Assembly: GCA_035647815.1 (NCBI GenBank)
Contig: DASRMR010000054.1
Span: 1 to 10,388 of the forward strand
Source: JAAYRQ01 sp035647815
GTDB taxonomy: Bacteria; Bacillota; Syntrophomonadia; Syntrophomonadales; Syntrophomonadaceae
Direction of reading: 5' to 3'
DNA: 10,388 bases
Positions 1 to 6,309 of the stretch are shown here, piece after piece. A program made the translations under genes and the position numbers. Within the stretch, counting starts at the first letter, position 1, and every line of letters begins with the position of its first letter. Under the pieces are notes generated by a model that was not told the DNA's origin, searched no databases, and saw nothing but the letters and a program-made list of their open reading frames with translations.

Positions 1-1
1 A

Positions 2-676
2 GCTAATCGAAGTGGTAGACCAGGGAAATTTGAAAGAGCTGATAACGGAACGATACTATTAGATGAGATTGGCGATATGCCATTGGATTTGCAATCAGTT
101 CTATTAAGAGTATTACAAGAAAAATCTATAGTCAGAGTTGGAGGCTATAAACCTATAGCTGTTAATGCAAGAGTAATTGGGGCTACTAATTCGGACTTGG
201 TGCATAAGGTAGAAGAAGGATCATTTAGGGAAGATTTATATTTTCGTTTGAATGTAATAACTATTCAAATACCGCCCCTGAGAGAACGTAAGGATGATAT
301 ACCTAAGTTGGTTGAATTTTTACTGCCGCGGATTAATAAACGTCTTAATAGAAATGTATCGCGCATTTCTTCTAATGCTATTCGGTCTCTGCAAGATTAT
401 GAATGGCCTGGAAATGTTCGTGAACTTGAAAACACTTTGGAACGGAGTATTGTTGTAGCTAGTCGCGAATTGCTAGATGTTCATAATCTTCCTGCACATA
501 TTACTGGTAATAAAACAGAAGAAATAGAAGCGAGTGTAATTCCTCTACAGCAGGTAGAGGAAAATGCTATTAAAGAGGCTATGGGAAAAGTAGATTCAAT
601 GGCACAGTTAGCAAGATTATTAGGTATAAGTAGAAGCACACTATATCGTAAAATGAAAGAGTATGGATTAGAATAA
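2..676 (+). CDS. Sigma-54-dependent transcriptional activator, C-terminal half (5' end cut by window)
   Basis: This is an enhancer-binding protein that uses ATP hydrolysis to remodel sigma-54 RNA polymerase at -24/-12 promoters. The frame is open from base 2, and 224 residues are visible. The first visible residue, Ala, is probably the last one of the GAFTGA loop, because the sequence after it follows the usual spacing to Walker B (GTILLDEIGD, visible residues 16-25). Sensor I (VIGATNSD, 58-65), the arginine-finger region (FREDLYFRLN, 75-84) and sensor II (WPGNVRELEN, 135-144) follow. A Fis-type helix-turn-helix ends the protein (about 186-224, with LARLLGISRSTLYRKM). Walker A and the sensory domain lie outside the window, so the signal cannot be told. 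The gene lies directly upstream of a consensus sigma-54 promoter at 922-937, which makes it the likely local regulator of the operon. The family call is near certain; the target is inferred from position. Confidence 0.96.
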   Translation, partial: ANRSGRPGKFERADNGTILLDEIGDMPLDLQSVLLRVLQEKSIVRVGGYKPIAVNARVIGATNSDLVHKVEEGSFREDLYFRLNVITIQIPPLRERKDDIPKLVEFLLPRINKRLNRNVSRISSNAIRSLQDYEWPGNVRELENTLERSIVVASRELLDVHNLPAHITGNKTEEIEASVIPLQQVEENAIKEAMGKVDSMAQLARLLGISRSTLYRKMKEYGLE

Positions 677-734
677 GATTACAAACTGTTTCGATATAAG
701 CCAGATAAAACATGAAAAAAACAGATTCGTGTCA

Positions 735-789
735 TAATAAAACACTTATAAGCGAAAAAGCTCAACAATGTTCTAATAAAAAACACTTA
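735..789 (+). promoter_or_regulatory. Possible upstream activator sites: two near-identical AT-rich direct repeats
   Basis: TAATAAAACACTTA at 735-748 recurs at 774-789 as TAATAAAAAACACTTA, which is two A residues longer. The first copy runs into the palindrome CTTATAAG (745-752). The pair lies about 160-215 bp upstream of the predicted start of transcription, a usual distance for sites bound by sigma-54 enhancer-binding proteins. That they are binding sites is inference; the region is AT-rich and short repeats arise easily. Confidence 0.3.
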
Positions 790-793
790 ACTT

Positions 794-839
794 AAAATTC
801 ACTTTAAAAAAGGACTCTTCGGGGCCCTTTTTGAATTTT
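794..839 (+). terminator. Rho-independent terminator after the sigma-54 activator gene
   Basis: The core stem pairs AAAAAGGACTC (807-817) with GGGCCCTTTTT (822-832), with one A-C mismatch and one T-G wobble. It closes on a C(TTCG)G tetraloop at 818-821 and ends in five T. An outer repeat, AAAATTC (794-800) and GAATTTT (833-839), extends the dyad with a bulge on the left. It lies about 130 bp past the activator stop codon and upstream of the sigma-54 promoter. It therefore probably separates the regulator transcript from the operon. Confidence 0.8.
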
Positions 840-921
840 CGAATACTATTTTTTGAAGAAAACGTTTAAAAAGCCCGGTTTTATCGACGTTATGAAAGAA
901 ACTTTCTGTTTTACAACAATG

Positions 922-937
922 TGGCATAGAACTTGCA
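922..937 (+). promoter_or_regulatory. Sigma-54 (-24/-12) promoter of the operon
   Basis: TGGCATAGAACTTGCA matches the sigma-54 consensus TGGCAYRNNNNTTGCW at every defined position, with GG at 923-924 and GC at 935-936 in the required spacing. Transcription would start near 948, leaving a leader of about 136 nt before the MFS transporter start. The gene just upstream encodes a sigma-54 activator. A small dyad, GAAAG-AAA-CTTTC (894-906), lies 15 bp upstream of the -24 element. No competing -35/-10 promoter stood out between 840 and 1083. The genes downstream follow on the same strand without an obvious terminator, so this is probably the main promoter of the whole cluster. Confidence 0.88.
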
Positions 938-947
938 TTATTAATAT

Positions 948-1083
948 GGTCAACAGGCTAAGTGAAATTCAGAACAAGTTGGTGAACGGACAGTTAGGGA
1001 CGAATGAATTGTTGGCAGAAGGGAGGACAGCTAGAGTAGTTGCCAGGGAATTCTAAAATAAATTTGCAAGGAGGTCAAGTAGA
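948..1083 (+). other. Untranslated leader with a long imperfect stem
   Basis: This stretch between the predicted transcription start and the first start codon holds no convincing gene. An imperfect inverted repeat pairs GAATT (1006-1010) with AATTC (1049-1053) and TGGCA (1013-1017) with TGCCA (1041-1045), enclosing a loop of about 23 nt that contains GGGAGGA. The stem ends 15 nt before the ribosome binding site of the transporter gene. It could affect translation or mRNA stability, but no known riboswitch class was recognised. The structure is seen; any role is inference. Confidence 0.35.
1068..1074 (+). promoter_or_regulatory. Ribosome binding site that fixes a TTG start
   Basis: AAGGAGG lies 9 nt before the TTG at 1084. 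The next in-frame ATG, at 1114, would cut into the first membrane helix and has no such site, so the TTG is preferred as the transporter start. Confidence 0.85.
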
Positions 1084-2343
1084 TTGGATAAGAAGACCAA
1101 AACGTTGATATTAATGGTTATAGCTTTATTATTAGGTTATTTGCCATGGTACAACTTTTCCGCAGTAGTTGGTTTCATAGCAGAAGATTTTACATTAAGC
1201 TCGTCACAAACAGGAATGATTCTTTCTGTATTCCAATTAGGCTATGTAGTAGTCGTATTAATTACTGGATGGTTAGCAGATAAAATTGGAACCAAAAAGG
1301 TGGTATCATGGGCTACATTATTTACTGCTATCTTTTCAACGTTATTCGCATTTTTAGCAAAAGACTTTACATCAATTATGATTTTAAGACTATTAACAGG
1401 TTTATCAGCAGGTGCGATATACGCTCCAGGAATGGCATTGCTTTCTAATTGGTTTGCACCTGAAGAGAGAGGTAAAGCTTTAGGGGCATATACGGCCGGT
1501 TTGGTTGCAGCTTCAGCTGGTGGCTACTTTGTAGCAGCACCATTGGCAGCAGCTTATAGTTGGCAGGTAGGGATATTAGCTACTTCTTTACCAGTATTTA
1601 TTGCTGCGATTATTATGTTCTTCTTTATTGAGGAAAGACCATCAGATGAGTCGCTTAGTTATGATGGTGCGCCTGGCATAGCAGTAGGACAACCAGCTCC
1701 TGCGGGTGGTTTTAAAGGACCAGTTCTACTAACCGGTTCATACATGGGTCATATGTGGGAATTGTATGCATTTTGGGGATGGATTGGACCATTTATGGTA
1801 GCTTGTGCTGTCGCGGTTGGCAAAACAGTTACTGAAGCGGTAAGTCTTGGTGGATTATTAGCTGCACTTATTATTCTAATTGGTGCACCAGCAGTTTATT
1901 TACTTGGAATAGCAGCAGACAAATATGGTCGTACCAAAACTATTATGGTTGCTGCAACTTGTAGTTTAGTGCCACAGTTCTTTTTCGGATATATGTATGG
2001 TATGTCATTACCATTAGTAGTGGCTATAGGAGTATGGATTGGCTTTTGGGTAATAGCTGACTCAGCTATTTATAAGGCCGGACTTACTGAAATGACGGAA
2101 GATCGTGTTAGAACAACCATATTGAGTATTCAATCGGCTGTAGGGTATTCCATGACAATACTTGCGCCTATGGCATTTGGTTGGTTGCTACAATACTTGA
2201 ACCCTGGTGTAGAGACAACAATGGCTACAAACTGGGGCCTGTGTTTTGTAATGCTAGGTGTAGGTGCCTTGTTTGCTCCGATACTTGCTTACTTCACTAG
2301 GAAAGTTCCACAAGCTAAATTAATGACTGGTGGCAAGATGTAA
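1084..2343 (+). CDS. Major facilitator superfamily transporter (substrate unknown)
   Basis: This is a 419-residue inner-membrane secondary transporter, a normal length for a 12-helix MFS protein. The hydrophobic segments split into two halves around a hydrophilic loop near residues 183-212. Motif A between helices 2 and 3 reads GWLADKIGTKK (62-72), and its second-half counterpart reads GIAADKYGRTK (275-285). RLLTGLSAGAIYAPG (102-116) is the usual Gly-rich helix 4, and WFAPEERGKALG (123-134) is a typical cytoplasmic connection. The segment GHMWELYAFWGW (222-233) opens the second half. It starts at TTG and is the first gene behind the sigma-54 promoter, so it probably imports the inducing compound or exports a product. 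The redox genes downstream suggest an organic acid or similar small organic molecule, but this is inference. Confidence 0.93.
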   Translation: MDKKTKTLILMVIALLLGYLPWYNFSAVVGFIAEDFTLSSSQTGMILSVFQLGYVVVVLITGWLADKIGTKKVVSWATLFTAIFSTLFAFLAKDFTSIMILRLLTGLSAGAIYAPGMALLSNWFAPEERGKALGAYTAGLVAASAGGYFVAAPLAAAYSWQVGILATSLPVFIAAIIMFFFIEERPSDESLSYDGAPGIAVGQPAPAGGFKGPVLLTGSYMGHMWELYAFWGWIGPFMVACAVAVGKTVTEAVSLGGLLAALIILIGAPAVYLLGIAADKYGRTKTIMVAATCSLVPQFFFGYMYGMSLPLVVAIGVWIGFWVIADSAIYKAGLTEMTEDRVRTTILSIQSAVGYSMTILAPMAFGWLLQYLNPGVETTMATNWGLCFVMLGVGALFAPILAYFTRKVPQAKLMTGGKM

Positions 2344-2381
2344 ATTATGAGTTTAAAGCTTACCTTGTAGGAGGGTAATAC

Positions 2382-2870
2382 ATGACTAACAAAACATTGA
2401 AAATCTATTGGCAAAGTGAATGTAGGAATTTGTTAAACGATATTAAAGGCCATATGGAAGAAGTGTTTGGGTTAGTAATTGTATTAGCAGGTGAATTAGA
2501 GCCTCCTGCTAGCGCTTTAGATCTTAATCGTCAGCAGTATGATGTCAATTATTTACTTCCAGTTCTTGAGAATGATGGCTTGAGTTTATGGATATTGAAC
2601 GTAGATATTAGTGATCCTACTCACATATTTTTATATGGTGTAGCTTCAGATAAAAAAGCAATAGCATCTGCCTTTAGAACAGGTAATGATGAGAATTTCT
2701 TAAAAGAAGTTTGTCATGAAGTAGGGCATATGATGGGCTTGGATCACTGCAGGAACAAGTGTTTAATGCAAACATCACGGAATATTAAACAGCTAGACAA
2801 AAAACCATTATATCTTTGTAATAAGTGTACTAAAAATGTAGAAAAAAAGCTTACACAGATTACAAAGTAA
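2382..2870 (+). CDS. Archaemetzincin-like zinc metalloprotease
   Basis: This is a 162-residue putative soluble zinc protease without signal peptide or membrane segment. The catalytic motif HEVGHMMGLDH (residues 112-122) gives HExxHxxGxxH with the zinc ligands H112, H116, H122 and catalytic E113. C123, C127, L128 and M129 follow, then C146 and C149. This is the archaemetzincin arrangement with its structural zinc site, although the family pattern has CX4C and this protein has CX3C (C123-RNK-C127). RQQYDVNYLLPVL (50-62) and FLYGVASDKKAIASAFR (83-99) also fit the family N-terminal half. The start is supported by AGGAGGG upstream of ATG. Archaemetzincins are common in archaea, less so in bacteria, and their substrates are poorly known. 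Its place between transporter and molybdoenzyme genes suggests a processing or quality-control role, but that is a guess. Confidence 0.87.
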   Translation: MTNKTLKIYWQSECRNLLNDIKGHMEEVFGLVIVLAGELEPPASALDLNRQQYDVNYLLPVLENDGLSLWILNVDISDPTHIFLYGVASDKKAIASAFRTGNDENFLKEVCHEVGHMMGLDHCRNKCLMQTSRNIKQLDKKPLYLCNKCTKNVEKKLTQITK

Positions 2871-2919
2871 ATGTCGTAACAGTATACGTAGCTTTTAATT
2901 AAAATATGAAGTGTTTAAA

Positions 2920-2948
2920 TTTCAGTAATCTAAAACAGATAACTGAAT
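2920..2948 (+). promoter_or_regulatory. Dyad symmetry upstream of the molybdopterin oxidoreductase gene
   Basis: The left arm ATTCAGTAATCT-like sequence (2920-2931) pairs with AGATAACTGAAT (2937-2948) around the loop AAAAC, giving 11 of 12 possible pairs with one A-A mismatch. No T run follows, so it is not a classical terminator. It sits in the longest gap inside the operon (2871-2992) and could be an mRNA processing or stabilising hairpin, or an operator for a second promoter. A 12-bp AT palindrome (TTTTAATTAAAA, 2893-2904) lies just before it. Confidence 0.4.
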
Positions 2949-2973
2949 GAGTATAACAATTGAAAACAACCGA

Positions 2974-2982
2974 AAGGGGAGG
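2974..2982 (+). promoter_or_regulatory. Ribosome binding site that fixes the ATG at 2993
   Basis: AAAGGGGAGG-type sequence ends 10 nt before the ATG at 2993. An in-frame TTG at 2960 would add 11 residues but lies upstream of this site and has no good one of its own, so 2993 is the likely start. Confidence 0.8.
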
Positions 2983-2992
2983 TAAAAGAATT

Positions 2993-5230
2993 ATGGCGAA
3001 AAAAGCAAAAGAAGCAGTTGCAATCGAGTGGCCACCGGTAGAAGATTTAAACAAATATGCTATGGCTACAGATATTCCTGTGTGGGTTGGTGGCAAGAAG
3101 ATTATTGCCGATCGTTTAGTAAAAACGGCTTGTCCGCACAACTGTTATGATACTTGCGGAGTTTTAGCTTACATTAAGGATGAAAAGGTTATTAAAATTG
3201 AAGGTGACCCAGATCATCCAATTACTCGTGGACATTTATGTCTTAAAGGCTATGCTAACGTACAAAAAATCAATAGCCCGGAACGAGTTAAGTATCCACT
3301 TTTAAGAATTGGTGAACGCGGTGAAAGTAAATTCAAGAGAATTTCTTGGGACGAAGCATTCGACTATATGGTAGATAAAATTACTACTATGCGTGATAAA
3401 TATGGTGCAGAATCATTAGTTGAATATGGATATTCAGGGAACCGTGAACATATGGGTAAAGCGGTCAGTGGCCGTTTCTTAAGCCTATTTGGAGCTACTA
3501 AATTAGTAGGAAGTTTCTGTTTGTTATCTGGAGCAGCTGGTTCATATCACAGTGTTGGCTATCAACATACTATGTCTCCAGAAGTTTGGAGTGAACATAC
3601 TGAATTAGTTATGTTAGTAGGAAGAAATCCTTCTTTCACTAACCCACATATCTATCCATTCTTATATAGAGCTATGGAACGTGGAGCAAAACTAATAGTT
3701 GTTGACCCTTATGTAACTGCAGTAGCTTCTAAAGCTGATTTGCACTTAAGCCCAAGACCAGGCACTGATGGCGCTATGGCCTTAGGTATGATTAACTATA
3801 TTATTGAAAATGAACTCCACGATAAAGACTTTATTGCCAAGAATACTCACGGTTTTGAAGATCTTGAGAAATTGGTTAAAGAGTGGACATTGGAAAAAAC
3901 TGAAGAAGTCACTAGTATTCCAGCAGAAGATATTAAGAAAGCTGCAGAACTGTTTGCTACTCATGAATCACATCTAGAGTGTGGTTATGGTCACCAAAGA
4001 TATAGTAATGGTCACCAAACTCAAAGGGCTTTAGCTTGTTTATCTGCTGTTTGTGGGCATATAGGCAAAGAGAGCGCTAACTACAACTTTATTGATTCAA
4101 TGGGTTTCCCAGCTATTGAAGGTTTCGCAGTATTTCCTAATGTTACAACACCAGAAGGTGCTGAGATTAAACCAACACGACTCATTAATATAGCAACTTT
4201 TGCTAAGGCGATCCATCATGCAGAAGATCCGCCAATTAAAGGTGTTATATCATGGCGTGGTGGGTTAGTATCCCAGCAACCATATGTCGATTATACCGTA
4301 GAAGCACTTAAAAAACTAGACATGTTTGTAGTTATAGAGCAATTTATGACTGACGATACAGACTGGGCAGATTTAGTATTACCTGGTTGCCATTTTTTAG
4401 AGCAATATGGATTGCATACATCTTACTGGCATCATTTCAATCAGGTATTAGTACCTGTTTGCCAACCTTACCACGAGTCAGTTCCTGATATTGAAATATG
4501 GTCTGAATTAGCTAGAAGATTAGGCTATGAGGAGTATTTCCCAAGAGATAGAACTGGTCTTGACTATGTACGTATGCTAATAGGTGAACACACAGATGTA
4601 GATGCAGCAACATCACCTAATGGTCCGGTACGATTATCAGAAGAATGGTGTCCTCGCGTTCCTTATGCTGATATGAAGTTCGATACACCAACAGGAAAAA
4701 TTGAGCTTTATTCAACTAGCATGGAAGAAAGAGGTAAGAAATTCGCTGGTGATTACAATCCAGTTCCTCACTATGTAGAGCCAGACGAAAGTCCAGTGGG
4801 AACTCCTGAGTTAGCTAAGAAATATCCATTAACTATTATTTCTCAACATCCAGCATTTAGACTACATTCACAGTTTTATAATTTACCATGGATACAAGAA
4901 ATTGAAGGACCTGCTAAAATCTTCATAAACAAGGTAGATGCTGATGAGCGTGGTATTAATGATGGCGACAAAGTACGGATTTATAATGATCGTGGCCAAT
5001 TAGTTGATATTCTTGTGGCAGTAAGTATTCGCGTAAAACCAGGTGTTGTAGAACTAAGTAGTGGAATGTGGGTTAAACTTGGTGCGAATGTTAATGAACT
5101 TACATCTCTAAGTATCGGTGGACCGAGAGATGTCCTGGGAGAAAACGGAATTATGTATGAATACCATCCATTACTAGATGGAAATACTACAGCTTATTTC
5201 AATACTCTTGTCCAGATTGAAAAAATATAA
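2993..5230 (+). CDS. Cytoplasmic molybdopterin (Mo/W-bisMGD) oxidoreductase, catalytic subunit, DMSO reductase family
   Basis: This 745-residue enzyme of the DMSO reductase family should carry a Mo- or W-bis(pyranopterin) cofactor and one [4Fe-4S] cluster. The N-terminal cluster motif is C47-x3-C51-x3-C55-x27-C83. The central molybdopterin domain follows (about 97-510), with SWDEAFDYMVDKI (118-130) and VVDPY (236-240). The dinucleotide-binding domain is C-terminal (about 611-742), with AKIFINKVDADERGINDGD near 641-659. Cys176, in GSFCLLSGAAG (173-183), lies about 130 residues after the first cluster Cys and is the best metal-ligand candidate by comparison with NapA; this is inference. There is no twin-arginine signal, unlike periplasmic Phs/Psr/Dms enzymes, so it should act in the cytoplasm. 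The next gene encodes a four-cluster ferredoxin, its probable partner. The substrate is unknown; it lacks the acetylene hydratase arrangement and, unlike the transhydroxylase large subunit, keeps its cluster cysteines. Confidence 0.94.
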   Translation: MAKKAKEAVAIEWPPVEDLNKYAMATDIPVWVGGKKIIADRLVKTACPHNCYDTCGVLAYIKDEKVIKIEGDPDHPITRGHLCLKGYANVQKINSPERVKYPLLRIGERGESKFKRISWDEAFDYMVDKITTMRDKYGAESLVEYGYSGNREHMGKAVSGRFLSLFGATKLVGSFCLLSGAAGSYHSVGYQHTMSPEVWSEHTELVMLVGRNPSFTNPHIYPFLYRAMERGAKLIVVDPYVTAVASKADLHLSPRPGTDGAMALGMINYIIENELHDKDFIAKNTHGFEDLEKLVKEWTLEKTEEVTSIPAEDIKKAAELFATHESHLECGYGHQRYSNGHQTQRALACLSAVCGHIGKESANYNFIDSMGFPAIEGFAVFPNVTTPEGAEIKPTRLINIATFAKAIHHAEDPPIKGVISWRGGLVSQQPYVDYTVEALKKLDMFVVIEQFMTDDTDWADLVLPGCHFLEQYGLHTSYWHHFNQVLVPVCQPYHESVPDIEIWSELARRLGYEEYFPRDRTGLDYVRMLIGEHTDVDAATSPNGPVRLSEEWCPRVPYADMKFDTPTGKIELYSTSMEERGKKFAGDYNPVPHYVEPDESPVGTPELAKKYPLTIISQHPAFRLHSQFYNLPWIQEIEGPAKIFINKVDADERGINDGDKVRIYNDRGQLVDILVAVSIRVKPGVVELSSGMWVKLGANVNELTSLSIGGPRDVLGENGIMYEYHPLLDGNTTAYFNTLVQIEKI

Positions 5231-5253
5231 GGATAAAGGAGGAGGGGTACAAG

Positions 5254-5775
5254 ATGAAAAGAAAACAAATGATGCTGCACGTAGATACAAATAGATGTAT
5301 GAATTGTCGTGCTTGCGAAACAGTTTGTAAAATGGAACATGATTTACCAGCGGGGCCTAGATATAACATGGTCGTTGAAGTAGAAGTTACAGTTAATGGT
5401 GTAGATAAATGTGAATTTATGCCCACACCTTGTATGCATTGTGGAGATGCGTTATGTATGAAAGCATGTCCAACAGGTGCTATTTATAAACGTCCGGAAG
5501 ATGGCATAGTACTAGTTGACCAAAGTAAGTGTATAGGATGTCGGGAATGCTTATGGGCATGTCCCTTCGGAGCACCTCAGTTTGGTAGTAACGGATTAAT
5601 GGAAAAGTGCGATCTTTGTTTCCACCTTTTAGAAGAAGGCGAAGTAACAGCTTGTGCACGGGCTTGCCCAGCGGAAGCTATTACTGTAGGAACAGTAGAA
5701 GAGATTTCAGCAATGGTACGGAACAAATATGGCACAACAAGCATTCGAAAGTATGCTGACGGCACACGGATCTAA
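5254..5775 (+). CDS. Four-cluster ferredoxin-like electron transfer subunit of the molybdopterin enzyme
   Basis: This 173-residue protein has the DmsB/PsrB/PhsB-type arrangement of four [4Fe-4S] sites. The cysteines fall at 15, 18, 21, 25; 60, 63, 68, 72; 93, 96, 99, 103; and 119, 122, 134, 138, with an extra C53. None of the sixteen ligands is missing. There is no signal peptide, so it is cytoplasmic like its neighbour. The gene begins 23 nt after the molybdoenzyme stop, behind AAGGAGGAGG, which supports co-production. Its likely job is to pass electrons between the molybdopterin enzyme and another carrier. No membrane anchor subunit of the DmsC/PsrC/NrfD type follows, so the complex is probably soluble or docks to another operon product. 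The family is clear; the redox partner is inferred. Confidence 0.94.
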   Translation: MKRKQMMLHVDTNRCMNCRACETVCKMEHDLPAGPRYNMVVEVEVTVNGVDKCEFMPTPCMHCGDALCMKACPTGAIYKRPEDGIVLVDQSKCIGCRECLWACPFGAPQFGSNGLMEKCDLCFHLLEEGEVTACARACPAEAITVGTVEEISAMVRNKYGTTSIRKYADGTRI

Positions 5776-5786
5776 AATAGGTGTTA

Positions 5787-5807
5787 GCCAGGGGATTATC
5801 CCCTGGC
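5787..5807 (+). other. Strong intercistronic hairpin
   Basis: GCCAGGGGA (5787-5795) and TCCCCTGGC (5799-5807) form a perfect 9-bp stem with seven G-C pairs around a TTA loop. It lies 11 nt after the stop of the first ferredoxin gene and just before the ribosome binding site of the second (AAGGTGGGG, 5816-5824). No T run follows, so full termination is unlikely. It fits an mRNA processing or 3'-end stabilising element, or a partial terminator, that would give the transporter/molybdoenzyme part and the ferredoxin/AOR-like part different RNA levels. The structure is seen; the role is inferred. Confidence 0.7.
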
Positions 5808-5829
5808 AAACCATTAAGGTGGGGATATC

Positions 5830-6309
5830 ATGCGGGTTATATCAATTGATCGTGAAAAATGCACAGGATGCGGTATTTGCCAAGTAGCATGTTCTTTAAC
5901 TAAAACTGGAGCTGTGCAACCTAGTTTAGGTCGTATTAAAGTTATCAGTGATAAGCGTAGCCGTTTACAAATGGTATCTGTTTGTCAGCATTGTGCAGAA
6001 CCTGCTTGTCAAACTGCATGTTTAATGGAAGGGATAAGCAAAGATCTCGCATCAGGTCAGATAATTCGCGATTTAGAAATGTGTTTTGGCTGTGGTGCCT
6101 GTCAAGTTGCCTGCCCCATTAGTGCTCCTATTCTTGATGTCGATCAGGGTGTAATAGTAACTTGTGATTTATGTGATGGTAATCCTGTATGTGTCAAAGT
6201 TTGTCCACATGGAGCTATTGCATATGGAGAGTTGACGGAGGCTATTACAAATAGACGGATTAGACAGGGCGCAAGGTTCTTTGGCGTACGCCAAGAGGGG
6301 GTGGAGTAA
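5830..6309 (+). CDS. Four-cluster ferredoxin (AorA/CooF-like), partner of the AOR-like protein
   Basis: This 159-residue iron-sulfur protein has four complete [4Fe-4S] motifs: cysteines 11, 14, 17, 21; 52, 55, 60, 64; 85, 88, 91, 95; and 112, 115, 121, 125. It is shorter than, and clearly different from, the ferredoxin subunit just upstream, so the two are not a recent duplication. Small four-cluster proteins of this kind accompany tungsten aldehyde oxidoreductases (AorA in Aromatoleum) and CO dehydrogenase (CooF). Its stop overlaps the start of the AOR-like gene by one base (TAATG at 6307-6311), so the two proteins are probably made in fixed ratio and bind each other. There is no signal peptide. 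The basic C-terminal tail (NRRIRQGARFFGVRQ, 141-155) may be a docking surface. The ferredoxin call is firm; the AorA comparison rests on context. Confidence 0.93.
   Translation: MRVISIDREKCTGCGICQVACSLTKTGAVQPSLGRIKVISDKRSRLQMVSVCQHCAEPACQTACLMEGISKDLASGQIIRDLEMCFGCGACQVACPISAPILDVDQGVIVTCDLCDGNPVCVKVCPHGAIAYGELTEAITNRRIRQGARFFGVRQEGVE

Noticed and set aside
856..870. A cre-like (CcpA) site around AAACGTTT
   Set aside because: Two consensus positions (T and C) do not fit, and in AT-rich DNA such matches are frequent by chance.
853..1056. A 67-codon open frame from a TTG on the + strand
   Set aside because: It has no ribosome binding site at its start, spans the sigma-54 promoter and the predicted transcription start, and its product resembles no family I know. 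The inner ATG at 946 would lie at or before the predicted transcript 5' end.
2893..2904. The 12-bp palindrome TTTTAATTAAAA as an operator
   Set aside because: It is pure A/T and could arise by chance; no known operator was matched.
2899..3141. Antisense open frame over the molybdoenzyme start
   Set aside because: It overlaps a strongly supported gene, and has no family resemblance or ribosome binding site. The other minus-strand frames (3782-3964, 5199-5426, 5577-5765, 6144-6329, 8262-8513) were rejected for the same reasons.
2993..5230. Identification as acetylene hydratase or pyrogallol transhydroxylase
   Set aside because: Acetylene hydratase has an Asp directly after its second cluster Cys, whereas here that residue is Tyr52. 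The transhydroxylase large subunit lacks the N-terminal cluster that is intact here.
5787..5807. The GC-rich hairpin as a full rho-independent terminator
   Set aside because: No T run follows the stem (next bases AAACCATTAAGG), and the downstream genes appear to have no promoter of their own.
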